64,000 nt of DNA, taken from the NCBI GenBank assembly GCA_015680685.1, contig MNCI01013643.1, forward strand, positions 193,408 through 257,407, in the 5' to 3' direction. Each line of letters starts with the position of its first letter. Positions within the stretch are counted from its first letter, which is position 1. The notes under the pieces are model-generated. The model ran no database searches. It worked only from the letters and a program-made list of their open reading frames with translations, and was not told the DNA's origin. The position numbers and the translations under genes were made by a program. This document shows, one piece after another, positions 10,804 to 23,664 of this stretch. This DNA comes from Gnetum montanum. Taxonomy: Eukaryota; Streptophyta; Gnetopsida; Gnetales; Gnetaceae.

Positions 10804-12954
10804 TGTTGACACTAACATCATCCATGCTAGGCATGGGTCCATGACTAATTATTTTTAATCCCATGAAAATTAAAAATCCCATAGGTTTTAACCTCATGAA
10901 AATTATTTATGTGGTATCCTAGATATAATATGATTGTTTGAAAATGATTAGAAGGTAGCAAACTTATTGTAGATAAAGTTTACATATATGGTGGGGTTGT
11001 TCCTCTAAGATACTATAGATTTTAAGATGCCAGCTCAAATTATTTCCAATAGAATTTGAGTCACTAAAAAATTAACTAATTGATTTAAAAATATCAAATA
11101 TTAGTTATGACATGATAGAGTTAGTTACACATTAAAAAATAAGAAGAAAGAAATAGAAAATTGCAAGGAATCTACTACAACTCTGGGGAAAAAGGGCCTT
11201 GGCAATGCAAGTCAGCAGCCAATGAGGGAAAGGGTAGCATCACACAACAAAATTAGTGTGTTTACCTACATGCAAAGCTAGAATTACACATGCATTATGA
11301 TCTTTCTTTTCCTTCCATGGAAACTTGTTTTCTTCATAACAACACTAGAGGTTTTCAAGGGCTCACATGGACAGGCACATGGTGGTTGTGGACATTATGC
11401 CTGCAAGTAGCAAACATGCAGAAGTGACATAATCAACATAGTAAAGAAGTGGAGATGTGCAAATGTGGTAGTAGCATAGTGGACATTACGCAGAATGATG
11501 GGAGTTGCTATAAAAGCAGTAGGAGTAGGCAACAATAGGGACATCTCTTAGCCTCCTCCTCTCCCATTAGCAAATGTTGTAGGTGTGTGATGGTTTCTGG
11601 ATCTTGGTTTCTCTCTAGCTTGCATTAGAGGTAGTGGACATCAGTGAGGCAACGTTAGAAGAGGGAACATAGCAAGAGGTCTTCCTCTTTCTACAATGGT
11701 AGCGTGAAATTGAGACTGGTAGCAGCAAATGGTAGTTAGTGGTATGCAGTAGATAGTCAGCCCAAGCAATGATGGTTAGTTAGCTGTAGGTGGGTGGCAA
11801 GACATAACATCAAATGGCACTAGCGTTTGGAGGATCTGCAAGCATTGATGTTGTGGTGGTGGTAGTACAGGAACTTGCAGGTAGCAATAGTCATGCAAGA
11901 CATTATTGGTAATGCTTGTATGGAAGTTGTAGGTGGATCAAGTGGCATGCATGAGATGCAGGAAGTAGACAACGCATGATGTAGCTAATATGGCGATGAG
12001 CAATAGTGGGTGGCCAACAGCCAATGATGGGAAAACATGTGGGAGTAACTGTGGATAGTAGCATGCATGTGGTGAGTGGCGGTGAATGACAACATGTGAG
12101 CACAAGCTACATGGATATCTCTTTGGGAGTCATAGGTGGAGCACATCAGTGAGGCTATAAGAGGCGATGCATAGTGCTAGAGCATGATAATAGCTACAGG
12201 TGATGGTCATGCAATGTGGATGGTGCACAATGATGGCATGTAATGCAGGCGACAAACATAGGCAATGAATGATGTGCAGTGACAAATAGTATGCTTGTAG
12301 TAGTTAGCAGCACATGCCAAATGACGACATGATAACAACATATGCATGCATTAGCAGGTGACCTTTATCTCTCTAGCAATGGTGGGAATGACATGTGGCT
12401 AATGGCAGTAGGCATTTTTCAATGATATGTACAATGGCGCATGACAATCAGTGTTAGAGTCAGCATTAGTGGTGAGAGTCGACGTTACGATATACAAGTG
12501 TGTAGCAATCAACGTTAGACTTAATAGTGGTGTGGGGAGATCTTAGGGATCTCTCTCTTTCTCTCTCAGTGTCTACAAGAATTGGCAAGTGATGGTAGTT
12601 GTGTGGTAGCTATAAGCGATGTACATGAGGTGTGAACCATGTGCAGAATGCGGTAGCAACCAACAATGGTAGGTGGCACATGTCAGTAATGTAGCAATGC
12701 ATCCCTGTGTAGTGGGGTTCTTGTCTGGCAGTGGTTCCATTATTAGCAATAATGGTGGTGCAAAGTAACTATGATGACGGTAAACACTAGCTATGTGCAA
12801 TGAAGAGGGGATAGGATTCCCATTTAACCATTTAATGTCACCTAAGATTATTCCTAGGTTTTCATACCCATATAGGAGGCACAATAGGTGATAGTCTTTC
12901 TAAATGAGTTTAGTTTTTCTAGGTGTTGATGTGTCCAAAATTTATGCATCAACA
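10804..12954 (+). repeat. Probable gypsy 3' LTR, 2.15 kb
   Basis: It starts TGTTGACAC just after a G-rich primer tract and ends GCATCAACA, giving TGTTGA/TCAACA termini. A TATA box, GCTATAAAAGC, sits at about 11517-11527 and would split it into U3 and a long R-U5. About 11380-12700 is dominated by imperfect GTGGTAG/GCATGCA-type repeats in which the long minus-strand frames at 11903-12103 and 12573-12884 are accidental. A second, inverted copy of its terminus lies at 7416-7545. No matching 5' LTR is present, so the element is truncated on the left. Confidence 0.55.
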
Positions 12955-14637
12955 AAAGCAACAAAAGGAGTTGCAAAGTTTAAGCCCTCCTAACGTTACT
13001 ATGTCTACTAAAAAGTTGGAACTATTAAATTTGAGTTTCAAAAACTTGCTTATTTCCATCTTCATTATCTACTTCGATAGGAAATGATAAAGAGCCATGT
13101 TAGTAGGGTACCTTTGCAGAGAAATTTCCATGGTGACATGGTGACCTTGGGTTCTAAATTGTTTCTATGCAACAACTAGTGATAATGCATTGGGGTTTTC
13201 CAAAAAGGGTTTAAGTTGAACTTGTTTAATGGATCCTAAGATCCAGGATGTAAAAAAAAAAAAAGAGGCTAGATTCATATTAATTTACTAGTAAGTTGAT
13301 GTTTTTGGCATCCTTTTAAAAATATCTAACTCTATACTATCTTAGCTAATGATAGAACATTTCATAAGCTCTATTTACTATGCTTTTATTAAAGTTTTTT
13401 CTTTTTTATAAATTTTGTATATGCATAAACTATATTGTGTTTTTTCCCTTTGTAAGGAGGCAAGCAGACAATGAGTTTACATCATGTTCTTTATGAATGG
13501 GTAGATTTGTATGCTAAAATGTCAGAAGTTATTTTCTTTTTACACTAGTTATTGAAGATATGAAGGCTTTTGATTCAAGATGGTCATACGTACTAGTTTT
13601 TGAGGTACATTCTGATTTTCCCTTTGGTATTTTGGCTTTGCACAAACAAATGGGCTTAATGCCATAACCTAAAATGAATATGTTGGAAAGTAGTGTTGTA
13701 GGAATGATAGTGGGGATTTGAGTTTTTTATGGGTAAAATTTTCAAACTATTATCATATATATATATATAATGAGAAGATCTAAGTTTTTCAACATAAATG
13801 AAATATTTTTCTACTTTTATAATGAACAATAGAAATCATGCAAATTATTGATCATATACCTCGTAAAATTGAAATTGAACATGTGAAAATGCCAAATGCA
13901 ATTTACTTGCTTGGTCCCTAAAGGCAAGGTTTTGTAATATGCTACTCTCTCTTTGGTACAACATTATTCTATGTATCTAATGTCAGCTTCATAATCAGTA
14001 ATCTACATTCCATTATTAGAGCTTTGTGTTGTTTTAAGGTTAGTATATGAAACCATAGAACTTTGTGTTTACAATGAGAAAATACTCCACCCTCAAAATT
14101 ATGAATTACAAATATTGACTATAGATACAAGTAATGTTGACATTATTTCTAGGCAAAAATGAAAACTACTAACTTACATTTTTTTAAATTCTATTTGAAA
14201 ACACATTGGTTAAGAATACTAATATGTTGCCTTATAACCTTTAATTTAATATATAGCCTCATTCCTAATCAACACAATATTTCAACTTGTTGCAAAATTA
14301 TTGCTTGTAATCTCAATGTCTATATTTGGTTTTCTCTTTTTTTTCTCTATGAGTAGAGATGTTAATAATCATAGCCCTATGAAAACATGGGAAGGATTGA
14401 TATCAATAGTTGTCCTATAAAATTTTATAGTAAAACACTACTTTAATATTTAAAAAGATAACACTATAATATTTAACAAGATCATTTATATTTAATGGCC
14501 CAAGGTTCCATTAGAGACTTATCTTATGTATCACTTTATATTAAATGTTTACATTTAATTTTTAATGGGATGCTAATTAATTACTTCAAGAGTTACTTTA
14601 ACTCAACTTTATTATATTTAAATACCATGAAATGTAT
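12955..14637. other. AT-rich DNA, no gene; short (TA)n
   Basis: No supported coding frame. A (TA) microsatellite of about 14 bases lies at 13756-13769, and an A-run at 13252-13264. The frame at 14159-14356 has no recognisable domain and the composition of AT-rich noise. Confidence 0.5.
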
Positions 14638-15549
14638 TGATGAGTTATAGTTTGTCACGTTGACTAGGCCCTATCAATGTTGTTTGTTGTGTTGATAGGT
14701 ACTCGTTGATGTGGTTTGCTGCATTGATGTAGCCCTGTCGATGCAACTATTTGTCCTTAATTATAAATACCTACTCATTAATCATATTTATGACATTTAG
14801 TTTTCAGAATAGTAGCAAATTTATTGTAGTTTATTCATTTGAGGGTTAGAATATTTTTCCTGAGTGCCCATAGTAGGAGTCATTGAGTGTACGAATCTTT
14901 ATTCGAGCACTATTGTACTTGAGCAAGACAGTGTGTGTGGTAATAAAGACAAACTTTGTGATGCACCTTGTGGCATTTAGGATAGATTAAATGTTTCATT
15001 TATGCATTTAATATGTTCAATCAATTATTCAATATTTTTTAGTAATTGAGCTAATTACACTAATTAAGCAAGATAAGCTAGATAGATTAAATATATAAGT
15101 ATGACCACTTTGAATGTAACATGTATTTGCTTGGTAATCCTAGTAGCGCTATTACTTGATACTTCCAATAGTGTAGCACATGGTAACCCAATACTGGATA
15201 TGTGGGTTTAGGATGTGTAAGGAAAATGGGACTGGATGCTTATGTTAGGATTAGTTAAAGATTAGTTAGTTGGTTAAATTAAATTAGTTATTAAATTATT
15301 CTATCTCTCTTTTCAGGCACAAAAACCATAAAACACAAAATGATAAAAATTGTATGTCTCGATTACTCTTAACCATACCATTATGCTTCATAAGTGTAAT
15401 TGGGAAGACAAGGAATGACCTTAGGGCAAGGTTCACTCGCTAGAAGACTAGTGTACTAAAAACTATCAAGTTCATAGAATTCGACTAGATCACATGTGAA
15501 TGCTTTGTGATTCGTATGGTTGGGTGTAGGGGTACCTTGTTGCTCATCA
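14638..15549 (+). repeat. Element A 5' LTR
   Basis: 912 bp from TGATGAG to CTCATCA, an inverted terminal pair. The short U3 (about 120 bp) holds repeated TTGACTAGGCC/TCGATG-like motifs, then a TATA box (TATAAATA at 14762). AATAAAG at 14942 is a likely polyadenylation signal. The long U5 carries family blocks such as GGTAATCC and GGTTGGGTGTAGGGGTACC, shared with LTRs at 34749, 36943, 52274, 59345 and 63214 and, inverted, 38683 and 46986. Confidence 0.92.
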
Positions 15550-15550
15550 T

Positions 15551-15568
15551 TAGCACTATTGCCAGGAA
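15551..15568 (+). other. Element A primer-binding site
   Basis: TAGCACTATTGCCAGGAA begins two bases after the 5' LTR. Element C has TAGTGCCATTTTCGGGGA at the same place. The pattern is a decayed form of the GCGCCxTTGCCGGGGA type used by Athila-like elements with an Asp tRNA primer. The tRNA assignment is from memory of the family. Confidence 0.6.
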
Positions 15569-15700
15569 CTTTGTTTGTTGAAATATGCACTATCTAGGAT
15601 TAGTAAACATTATTAATATCATTGGACAAAATTGAGGTCAACATCACTCTTGAATGACATCCAATTACAAAAACACATTGATTATTTTATTTGTTGCAAA

Positions 15701-18100
15701 ATGTCTTCTTCTCATAGGCATGAAGATGATAAAACCACCAATTCCATAGGAGTGCAAAGTGATATATACTCATCTAGATGAGTAGACTTCACCTTCATCC
15801 TACATCAGGATGAACAACTATGATGATGTGATATGGAGGGCAACATCGTATTGCCCCATGATCAATTTGTGCCAAGGATGTTGTTTCAAATCGTTATGAA
15901 GTTAGGCATCTCAGATCTTCATAGGAATACGTTGTAAATGATCATGAAATTTAGGACTACCATCCCACTGAGACACAACACAAGCAAGATCAACATTAGG
16001 AGAAGCACCACAATATTACAAAATGAAAACACTTCACTAACCCTTTGTTCATGCTAAACTAAGATGATAATGTGGATCCTCCCCTTGAGGATTCCCAACA
16101 TTAAGATTCTTCATCCTTTATTATTGGTGATGAGGGTGTGGCCCTAAACTTGTCTAGGTTTAGGAAAAAGTGACAGTCAAGGTAGGGACTTGGGTAAACA
16201 TCATAATGGAAAAGGAGCTAAGGATGGTGATCATAATGAATGAAAAGGTGATGGTGAATACCATGGTGATGTGATGGTCTACCGTCCTCTTCATCCTTTT
16301 CATTTGATTCTAAACATACCTCTTCATCTGTTTGTTCTCATAAAAGCTGCTATCAAAATAATCATGATGAAGGTCGTCAATGAGACAACAATGACCTTCA
16401 AGGCCATCAAGAGCATAGAGGTGGTAGAAACCACTATTGGCATCATCAATGCAATGATGATGATGAACCTCTATTGGTGACTCAAAGCATGCTCAACATT
16501 GTAGAGGTAGTTAAGATTCCAACTAGGCATGTGAAAGACAGTCATATCAAGCACTTAGACATGAATAATATCCCAAGGTCTAAGGGCATATACAACTTGG
16601 ATTTGTATAACCATCTACAAGCTTTCCACGATACCTATGCCTTATAGAACATTGAAAATGATTGGCAGAAACTCAAGATTTTCCTTAGGATACTCATCAA
16701 GAAAGTTGAAAGTTGGTACCGATTCTTGGAGCTAGAGTCCATTCATTGATAAAGTACCATGTTAGAACCATTTAATGATAAATATGAGATGTAATCCAAA
16801 GTGTCTAATCTGAGAAAGAAAATCCAAGGTTGGAAACAAGGAACACATGAACCCTTGGATGCCACCATGGGTAGATATTATTCACTCTTACACTGATGCC
16901 CTAGTCATGGTTATTCTCAAAGGAAATAGCTTTGCCACATCATAGATGGGCTTAGAGTAGAAACTAGAAGAACTCTTAAGGTTTATGCCAAAGGGAGACT
17001 ATCTGAATTAATAGCTCATCAGATCCAAAGGCTTATAGAGTATGCGGCAAAAGAAGAACGTGAGTTGCGAAAAAGGGAAAGTGTAGAAGAGTATAATACA
17101 GACCCTTCAATCAAGAAAAGGGAGGTCTGATTTTATGATGAGGAGGAGTCACCACTTGATGAAGTGCTGAATAGAAAAACCTTTCCTATTTAAAAATATA
17201 TTTCTGACATTTTGATAAAGGTTGATAAATTATGGGACTCTTTAGATGAGAAATTCCAAACTACTATGAAGATTGCTGAAGAATCTAAAGAATAGAATAG
17301 TGATCATGAATGCAGGAGATGACAAGAAGCTGAACATGCCTATGAGAGAGGTAAGGGCAAAGTTGTTATCATAGAGGAAGTTGTGGAAACCAACTTTGAT
17401 GATGATCCTAGTTGTGACATCTATCAATATGAACATCCAAAGGGGTGTTGCCTTGTGCTTTCAAACTTATAAGAGTCTGGGTGTATGCATTGAATCCTTA
17501 AATAGCATGTAGGAAAGCACCTAGATGATTGCCTTATCCTCAAGGAAATCCAAGGCAGTTCCACTAGCAATAACAAGCTTATTAGCGAAGTGGAGCACCA
17601 CCACAACTATATGAGCAATACCAACAATGGCACCAACCACAATCATGGGGAGTGCCACTGTCAAGGCAATAGTACCCTTATAGGTAACCATATCCATATG
17701 GGTATTATGTTTAGCAACCTGTTTCTCCAAGAAGTTCTATAAGCCATGCCTCATTTAAGCATCACTATTACCCTCTAGAATACCCTTGAACACATTTGCC
17801 ATCCACTTGGCGAGAGAACCCATATCCATACCATCCTCTTCATTCTTTTGCATATATCCTTCCACCCTCAACCCAATTACCTCTTACTTTGTCCATACAG
17901 GGAGAAATTCCTCAATAGCTATAACAATGAAATGTTACAAGGGTTGTACATTCACAATTAGTTTTTCCATTGAGTGGTTTGGATAATTAATCCAAGAAAT
18001 GAAATTTTTTCCAATCCAATAGTCCTCCCAAATCCTCACAGCTGAATATGGTTGATTGGCTTGCATCCCTAACACCCTCATCCTCTGCATCAAACACCTT
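15701..18100 (+). pseudogene. Element A gag, broken
   Basis: The ATG at 15701 begins MSSSHRHEDDKTTNSIG, and the same start occurs in element C at 37982. The Gag core includes ESWYRFLELESIH (~16698), a YYSLLH segment (~16877) and HIIDGLRVETRRTLKVYAKG (~16934-16993), then a charged coiled region. A zinc knuckle near 17416-17455 has Tyr in place of the second Cys (C-D-I-Y-Q-Y-E-H-P-K-G-C-C). Stops such as those near 16648 and 16749 break the frame. Its family role is capsid formation and RNA packaging. Confidence 0.85.
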
Positions 18101-18189
18101 TAAGTGCGCTTCAAACTAAATACCATCTTAGATCCACACTGTGATGTTAACTCATGATATTTCGAATTAGATCAAGGCTGGCAATCTTC

Positions 18190-18638
18190 CCACAAAAATA
18201 TTTGACCTAGGAAGTCCACTCATTTACTTACAAATCACTGGACATGAGCCATGCAAGGCTCTTCTTGATTTTGGTTCTAGTGTTAATCTCATCTTTCATG
18301 ACATGTTCGAGGCTTGGAACCTACCATCTCTCAGGAAAAGCAACATTCATTTAGAATTGGTAGATCAATCAATCACTATTTCCTTAGGATTGGTCAAGGA
18401 AATTGTTACCATAGTTAGTGGGTGGTCCTATCCTATTGATTTTCTAGTGATCAAGGTTGAAAACTTCAAATATGACTTCCCCATCATTATGGAAAGAGCA
18501 TGGTTAAGCATAGTTAATGCACGCATGGGCATAAGGAACATCTCCTTGGAAATCTCCAAGGAAAATAAATTTGGAAGGCTGGAAAAAAAGTGTATTCCAT
18601 GCATTATGTACAACGATAATGAGTGTAATTGTGTGTAA
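18190..18638 (+). pseudogene. Element A aspartic protease
   Basis: The motif LLDFGSSVNLIFHDMF at about 18253-18305 is the retropepsin active site (Asp-x-Gly-Ser-Ser). It is followed by HLELVDQSITIS and a hydrophobic flap region, and an open frame runs 18303-18638. A segment reading WSYPIDFLVIKV...FPIIMERAWLS fits the second half of the fold, normally MGRPWL. The domain cleaves Gag-Pol into its parts. The frame upstream is broken, so it could not be made as part of a polyprotein. Confidence 0.83.
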
Positions 18639-18989
18639 AATATTCGGTCCATCAAAAGTACATACATTCAAGCATGTAATAAGTGTGCATGAAAAATAGA
18701 TATTTAAAGGTGTTTGTACATAGCAACCACAAAATAAGGGGGTACCCAGTGGTTGATAGTTGACTTAGAAAGGAGCACATTATGCATAGAGCCAACTGAT
18801 AACCTAACATATGCTTATGTTAAAAGCATGGATGAACTTGAGAAAGTTCATTACCAACTCTCTAATGATGAAGATGATGATACCTGTTGGGGATAATTGG
18901 AAATCTCTGATAACTTCAAGCAAGAGCCCTTGGAATTGAGAACTCTACCAACCATCATGGAGTATGCATTCTTAAATAATGGTAAGCTG

Positions 18990-19690
18990 GTCATAATCAA
19001 TGCCAAACTTGCTCTTAAATAAAAAAAGTTCTTAAAGGTAGTTAACAAATGGCCAACAACCTTTGCTTGATCATATCCCAAGCTGANNNNNNNNNNNNNN
19101 NNNNNNNNNNNNNNNNNNNNNNNNNNNNNNNNNNNNNNNNNNNNNNNNNNNNNNNNNNNNNNNNNNNNNNNNNNNNNNNNNNNNNNNNNNNNNNNNGATG
19201 GTTATAGTGGCTATAACCAAATCCAAATTGTGCTAGAAGATGAGGCCAAGACAACATCCATAAGTCCTTGAGGGACTTTTGTATATTGTAAGATGTTGTT
19301 CAGTCTGTGCAATGCCCTTGAAACATTTCAATACCTAGTCCTTAGCATCTTTCAACATCATATCAGTAATGGTGTGGAAGTCTTCATGGATGACTTCTCC
19401 ACCTATGAAGCTATGTTTGAGTAGAGGCCTTGGACTTCCTTGAGCAAGTACTAAAAAGATGTGTGGAAACAAATTTGCTGTTCAATTGGAAAAAGAGTCA
19501 TCTCATGGTCCAAGATGGCATTGTGTTGGGATACCAATTTTCACAAGAAGGGATTGAGAGAGACCTGGAGAAGATAAGGGCCATCCAAGGAATTACACAC
19601 CAACTAGAGATAGTTAAAGATGTTCTATCATCACTTGGACATATTGGCTACTACTAGTGATCCATAGAGAATTTTTCTAAGATTGCAAAG
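18990..19690 (+). pseudogene. Element A reverse transcriptase, interrupted by the gap
   Basis: After the gap the text reads GYSGYNQIQIVLEDEAKTTS, a core RT palm segment. EVFMDDFSTYE at about 19375-19407 is the catalytic motif. The thumb-side part includes QVLKRCVETNLLFNWKKSHL and LGYQFSQEGIERDLEKI in the open stretch 19430-19657. FMDD rather than YVDD is typical of Athila/Tat-like gypsy elements. The N-terminal fingers fall mostly in the gap. A stop follows FE near 19423, so the frame is broken. Confidence 0.87.
19087..19196. other. Assembly gap (110 N), probably too short
   Basis: A run of N inside the RT of element A. In element C the equivalent bases (about 50542-50869) span about 328 bp, so either the gap is under-sized by some 220 bp or A carries a deletion. 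Confidence 0.97.
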
Positions 19691-20260
19691 TTGTTAGTTG
19701 AGCTAATGAAGAAATATTCTCTGTTCATTTGGACCAAGGAATGCAAACATGCATTCCAATAGTTGAAGGAAAAACTTGTAGAAACTCCAATTCTATGAGC
19801 ACCAGACTAGTCCAGACCATTTTACATAATGATAGCCACATCTAATTATTCTTTGGAAGTGGTGCTTACATAGTTGGATGATAAAAAACATCCATATTAC
19901 ATCCATTGTGCAAGCCAAAGCATTGTAGGTGCATAATTGAATTACACCATCATAGACAAAGAATTAATGATAATGGTGTATGCTCTTGAAAAATTCAAGC
20001 ACTACGTACTTGGTTATAAAGTATTTGTGCACACAGATCATAGTGCCATCTACTTCCTAATGAACAAGCTGCTGGTGAGCCCCCCATATCATACAGTGGC
20101 TTGTGATCTTACAGGAATTAAATTTCACAATGGTAGATCAAAAAGGAACTAATATCATGAGTGTTGATCACCTCTCTTGATTAAGATGGGATGATAAAGA
20201 GGAGGACAACCCACTCTTTGATCAATTACCAAATGAACTCCTCTTTACAAGGGCACTAAA
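19691..20260 (+). pseudogene. Element A RNase H
   Basis: The connection and RNase H region includes FYIMIATSNYSLEVVL near 19820, where element C has IMIDASNY, so the first catalytic Asp has been lost. DKELMIMVYALEKFKHYVLG (19958-20017) has the catalytic Glu, and VHTDHSAIYFLMNK (about 20029-20070) keeps the TDH motif. Stops at several points break the frame. In the family this domain removes the RNA strand during reverse transcription. Confidence 0.85.
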
Positions 20261-20329
20261 TGACCAAGTGCCCATAGAAACAACATGGTACATTGACATC
20301 CTCACCTATTTTTTCATTCAAGATATGCC

Positions 20330-21530
20330 ATAAGATCTTGACTTTAGAAAGAAGTAATAATTTCTTCATTAGGCCAAATGCTTCATCGAAATCAATGGAC
20401 ACCTTTAAAAGGTGTGCACCAATGGCCTGATTCATTGGTGTGTCCCTGATGAAGATGAACTGCATGTTCTCCAGGATGCTCATGAAGGGTCTTGCAGAAG
20501 CCACTATGTAGGGAGACACATGTCCATAAAAACCCTGATGGTAGGATACTATTGGCCTATAATCTTCAAGGATTCACACCACTTTGTCCAATCTTGTGAA
20601 CACTATCAATGAGATGATACAATGACCACTTGATTGGAAGGTCCTCAATAGTGGATTTAACTACTAGAGCCTTTCAACATATGGGGCATAGACTTCATGG
20701 GTCCTATCACAACCATGTCCAATGGAAAGGCATATATCATTGTAGTAGTTGACTACTACATAAAATGGGTAGAATTTGCAACCATTAGTGATTGTACATC
20801 ATCCATTGTTGCTAGATTTATACAACAAAATGTTGTAAATAGGTTTGGGATGCCATGTGCACTAATTTTTGACAATGTAACTCATTTCACAAGTGCCACT
20901 TTGAGAAAATTGATGCAATGCTTGGGAGTTGAACATAAATTAACATCCTATTACCCCCAAGCCAATATTCAAGTAGAGGTAACTAACAGGGAGATCACAA
21001 AGATCCTAACAAGGACCATAAGCAAATATAGGAAAAACTGGATCACAAAACTCAATGATACCCTATGGACCTACCACTCAACATGGAAACTTTCTATTGC
21101 CTAATCTCCCTATGAGCTAGTATATATAAAACTTCCAATGCTCCTAATTCAATTCGAGCTCCGTACACTTTCAATAGCCTATGATTTGAATCTTGACCTA
21201 AGTCTAGCACAAAAAGAAAGACTGATCAACCTCAACATGCTAGATGAAAATTGATTGGTGGCCCTATCTTTGAATGAGGTGCACAAGACATTTAACAAGA
21301 AATGTCATGAACTCAAAATATAGAAAGTGACATTTTAACCAAGAGATAAGATTATCTACTAGAACCCCACACACATACCCTAGAAGAGAAAGTTCCAAAC
21401 ATTGTGTGAAGTAACTTATATAATTGATCAAACCCTTTCCTTTGAGGCCATGTTAATCTACAAGCCTGAGAACCCAAATAAAAAGCAATTGGTCAACATC
21501 CAATAAGTGAAACATTTCCTTGAACTAAGA
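20330..21530 (+). pseudogene. Element A integrase
   Basis: The zinc part reads HVLQDAHEGSCRSHYVGRHM and later YYWPIIFKDSHHFVQSCEHY; the last Cys of HHCC is Tyr. The catalytic core keeps all three acidic residues: GIDFMGP (~20686), IFDNVTHF (~20866) and QVEVTNREI (~20970). The C-terminal part continues to about 21530 with stops. Element C has the same reading with different mutations, so the two decayed independently. Confidence 0.88.
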
Positions 21531-21589
21531 TAAGCAAGTGCAACTACCACCTCAATGGATGGACAATCACATTTAATTTTTTGAATCTC

Positions 21590-23150
21590 CTCCTTTTAAC
21601 ACAGTCATGGGGGAGATGGCCATCCATGTTAATCATCCACATGGCTCCTCAGTCTTTCACTTTTTTTTTTTACATATTTTTGTCTTATACTTTGTAGATT
21701 TTTACATTTTGCTTTGCTTTTTCGTTTTATTAATTATCTCAATTTTTTGTTTTATAACATTTTTAGTATGTTTTATCTTTCTTGATTATTTTACACTTTC
21801 TTATATATTTTACTTTGCTTTGTTTGAGTGTGACTTTTCATTATTTTTTCTAATAAAAGTGCTTTATTACTGAGGGGCATAGTGCCATTATTGCTATTTA
21901 CTAATGATAGTTTGTGCTTAATGTTGTGATTGTTAATGTCTAGTTTCTATTTTTGAATTCTAATGTCTGATGACTATGACATGGTTTATTTTTCATGGAA
22001 TTGGCAATGAGTTAATGTCATCTGCCCATCAAAAAAACTTTATGATTTTTCTTGTTTTGGGAGTTTGAGGTCTCTTCCATTAAAGAAACTTTTAATCAAT
22101 TGATGACCTTGGTAGTTTCAAAATTGGGAAGGATTCAAAGGTTTGTATTGGATGTGACTTTAAGAAGACTCAATACTCTTCATACTCTCCTACTTACTTG
22201 AGTGCTTGAGTGTTTTTCATAAACCTCTTACTGTTCCATTCCAACCACTAATAGGAAGTTAAATAAATTTTTTGCATGGTGTGGTTTCTATCCAAAAATT
22301 CAAAAAAAAAACATGATGGAAATTGAATGAACACCCCTTAGATAAATAAATGAGCTACAAGCACTAATTATGGGACTAGAAAGACATCTTACCCATTCCT
22401 AAATGTCCCCTCTAACTAAGGCCCTTTCTCTCTTACTTCCTACTTCTCTTTTCTTCTCTTTATGGAATAGTGGTTGTTTTGTGGGAGCACTCTTATATCT
22501 TGAGTGGGTAGATCAATCTTGAAGTGGTGATGTGAAGTCATTGAAAGAGGTTGGTTTTGGTCTAGACTAAGGATGGATCTTCTTAGGTCATTTTAAACAC
22601 ATATTTCATAAAGGACTTCTTATGACCTCAATTTGAGATTCCATTCCACCTTCATAGTCATCCATCTATGTTGCCATAACTCACCTCACTACTAATTTCT
22701 ATGTTATGTTTGATGTCTTTGTCTAATGTCTTGGAATTCTTGGATAGATTCTTTTTGGCTAGTCCTTAACTTTTCATGATCATTAATCAATTGTGGGGCC
22801 TACAAACTTCTTAGTTGGGGTTCTATAAGGGCAACAAGGGCATTTGCCTGCTATGGAGAGGATCCACTTGCATATCTCTTAGTTTGGTTAGCTAAGTCCC
22901 TTACCTTAAACATTGCTACAATCCTATCTTTTGCATATTCCATTGTGCAAACCACTTTGTAATCCTTGAACTCTCATTCTCCATCCTCTTTCTTCATTTT
23001 TCTTAATTTCTTTAAATTTTGGAACTTCAACATCCTCTTCTTACATTTTCATCATGTTCATGGCTATTTGGGCATCTGTTTGACCCTAATTTCATTCAAA
23101 ATCTCTTTGTAATTTTTAAGTTTTAACTTAATCAATAGTGGTCAACAATT
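21590..23150 (+). other. Element A spacer between integrase and internal promoter
   Basis: About 1.5 kb that aligns with 54175-55700 in element C. It opens with TCATGGGGGAGATGGCC at 21605, very like the element's own 3' polypurine tract plus LTR start, and then a T-rich tract. The frame at 21607-21873 is hydrophobic because of the T-richness; only its first dozen codons are shared in kind with C. The rest shows no conserved frame. The block around 22850-22900 (GGATCCACTTG) is also found in B near 43355. Confidence 0.65.
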
Positions 23151-23154
23151 GCAT

Positions 23155-23371
23155 CGATAAGGCCCCATCAACACAGCTGATTGCGTTGACTAGGCCTTGT
23201 TGATCCAACAAAAAAACAGTATAAATACCACCAAACACTTTGATTTTTTCACATTTAGTACATAACACCCAAGGAGTTTTTGCAATTTTCATAGCCTAGA
23301 ACCTTCCCGAGCTTATAACTCTCACACCATTTATTCGATCACCATGTTCTTTGATCTTGTAGTTACTAAAG
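23155..23371 (+). promoter_or_regulatory. Internal promoter and leader exon upstream of ORF3 (element A)
   Basis: GGCCCCATCAACACAGC and TTGACTAGGCCTTGTTGATCC precede a TATA box (TATAAATACC at 23220). The motif and spacing mimic the element's own LTR U3. A leader of about 120-150 bases ends at TTACTAAAG, followed at 23372 by GTAAGC. The same arrangement occurs at 55700-55946 (C) and, inverted, at 43040-42711 (B). Confidence 0.62.
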
Positions 23372-23664
23372 GTAAGCTCTTAGTTATTGGGGTAGCAAAC
23401 CTCAAGGTTTTGATGATAATTTTTTGAAACTTTTCCTAACTCCCCAAAAGGATTAATATGTAAAATGCTATTAAATCATTAATTTTTGAAAATTTTACCC
23501 TTCCAACAACTTCAGTAAACCAAAGATTAAATTAATAATTAAATACCTAATCAATCCAACCATAATAACACCTTAGCTAAGTATAAACCCCTTATGAGAT
23601 AAGGTATCTTGATTATTTTGAGTTATATAATATTTGCTAATCTATTGATATGTTGTGATTATAG
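23372..23664 (+). other. Putative leader intron of ORF3 (element A), 293 bp
   Basis: The donor AAAG|GTAAGCT and acceptor GATTATAG|ATG are placed so that splicing puts the ORF3 ATG directly after the exon junction. Element C has 300 bp and element B 302 bp at the same place. The intron is T-rich toward its 3' end. Confidence 0.6.

Noticed and set aside
12573-12884. 103-codon minus-strand frame
   Set aside because: It lies in the GTGGTAG-type low-complexity part of a probable LTR, with no domain and no homologue in the window.
21607-21873. Hydrophobic 88-codon frame that looks like a membrane protein
   Set aside because: The hydrophobicity comes from a T-rich tract. Apart from the first dozen codons, the homologous tract in C is neither the same length nor the same sequence.
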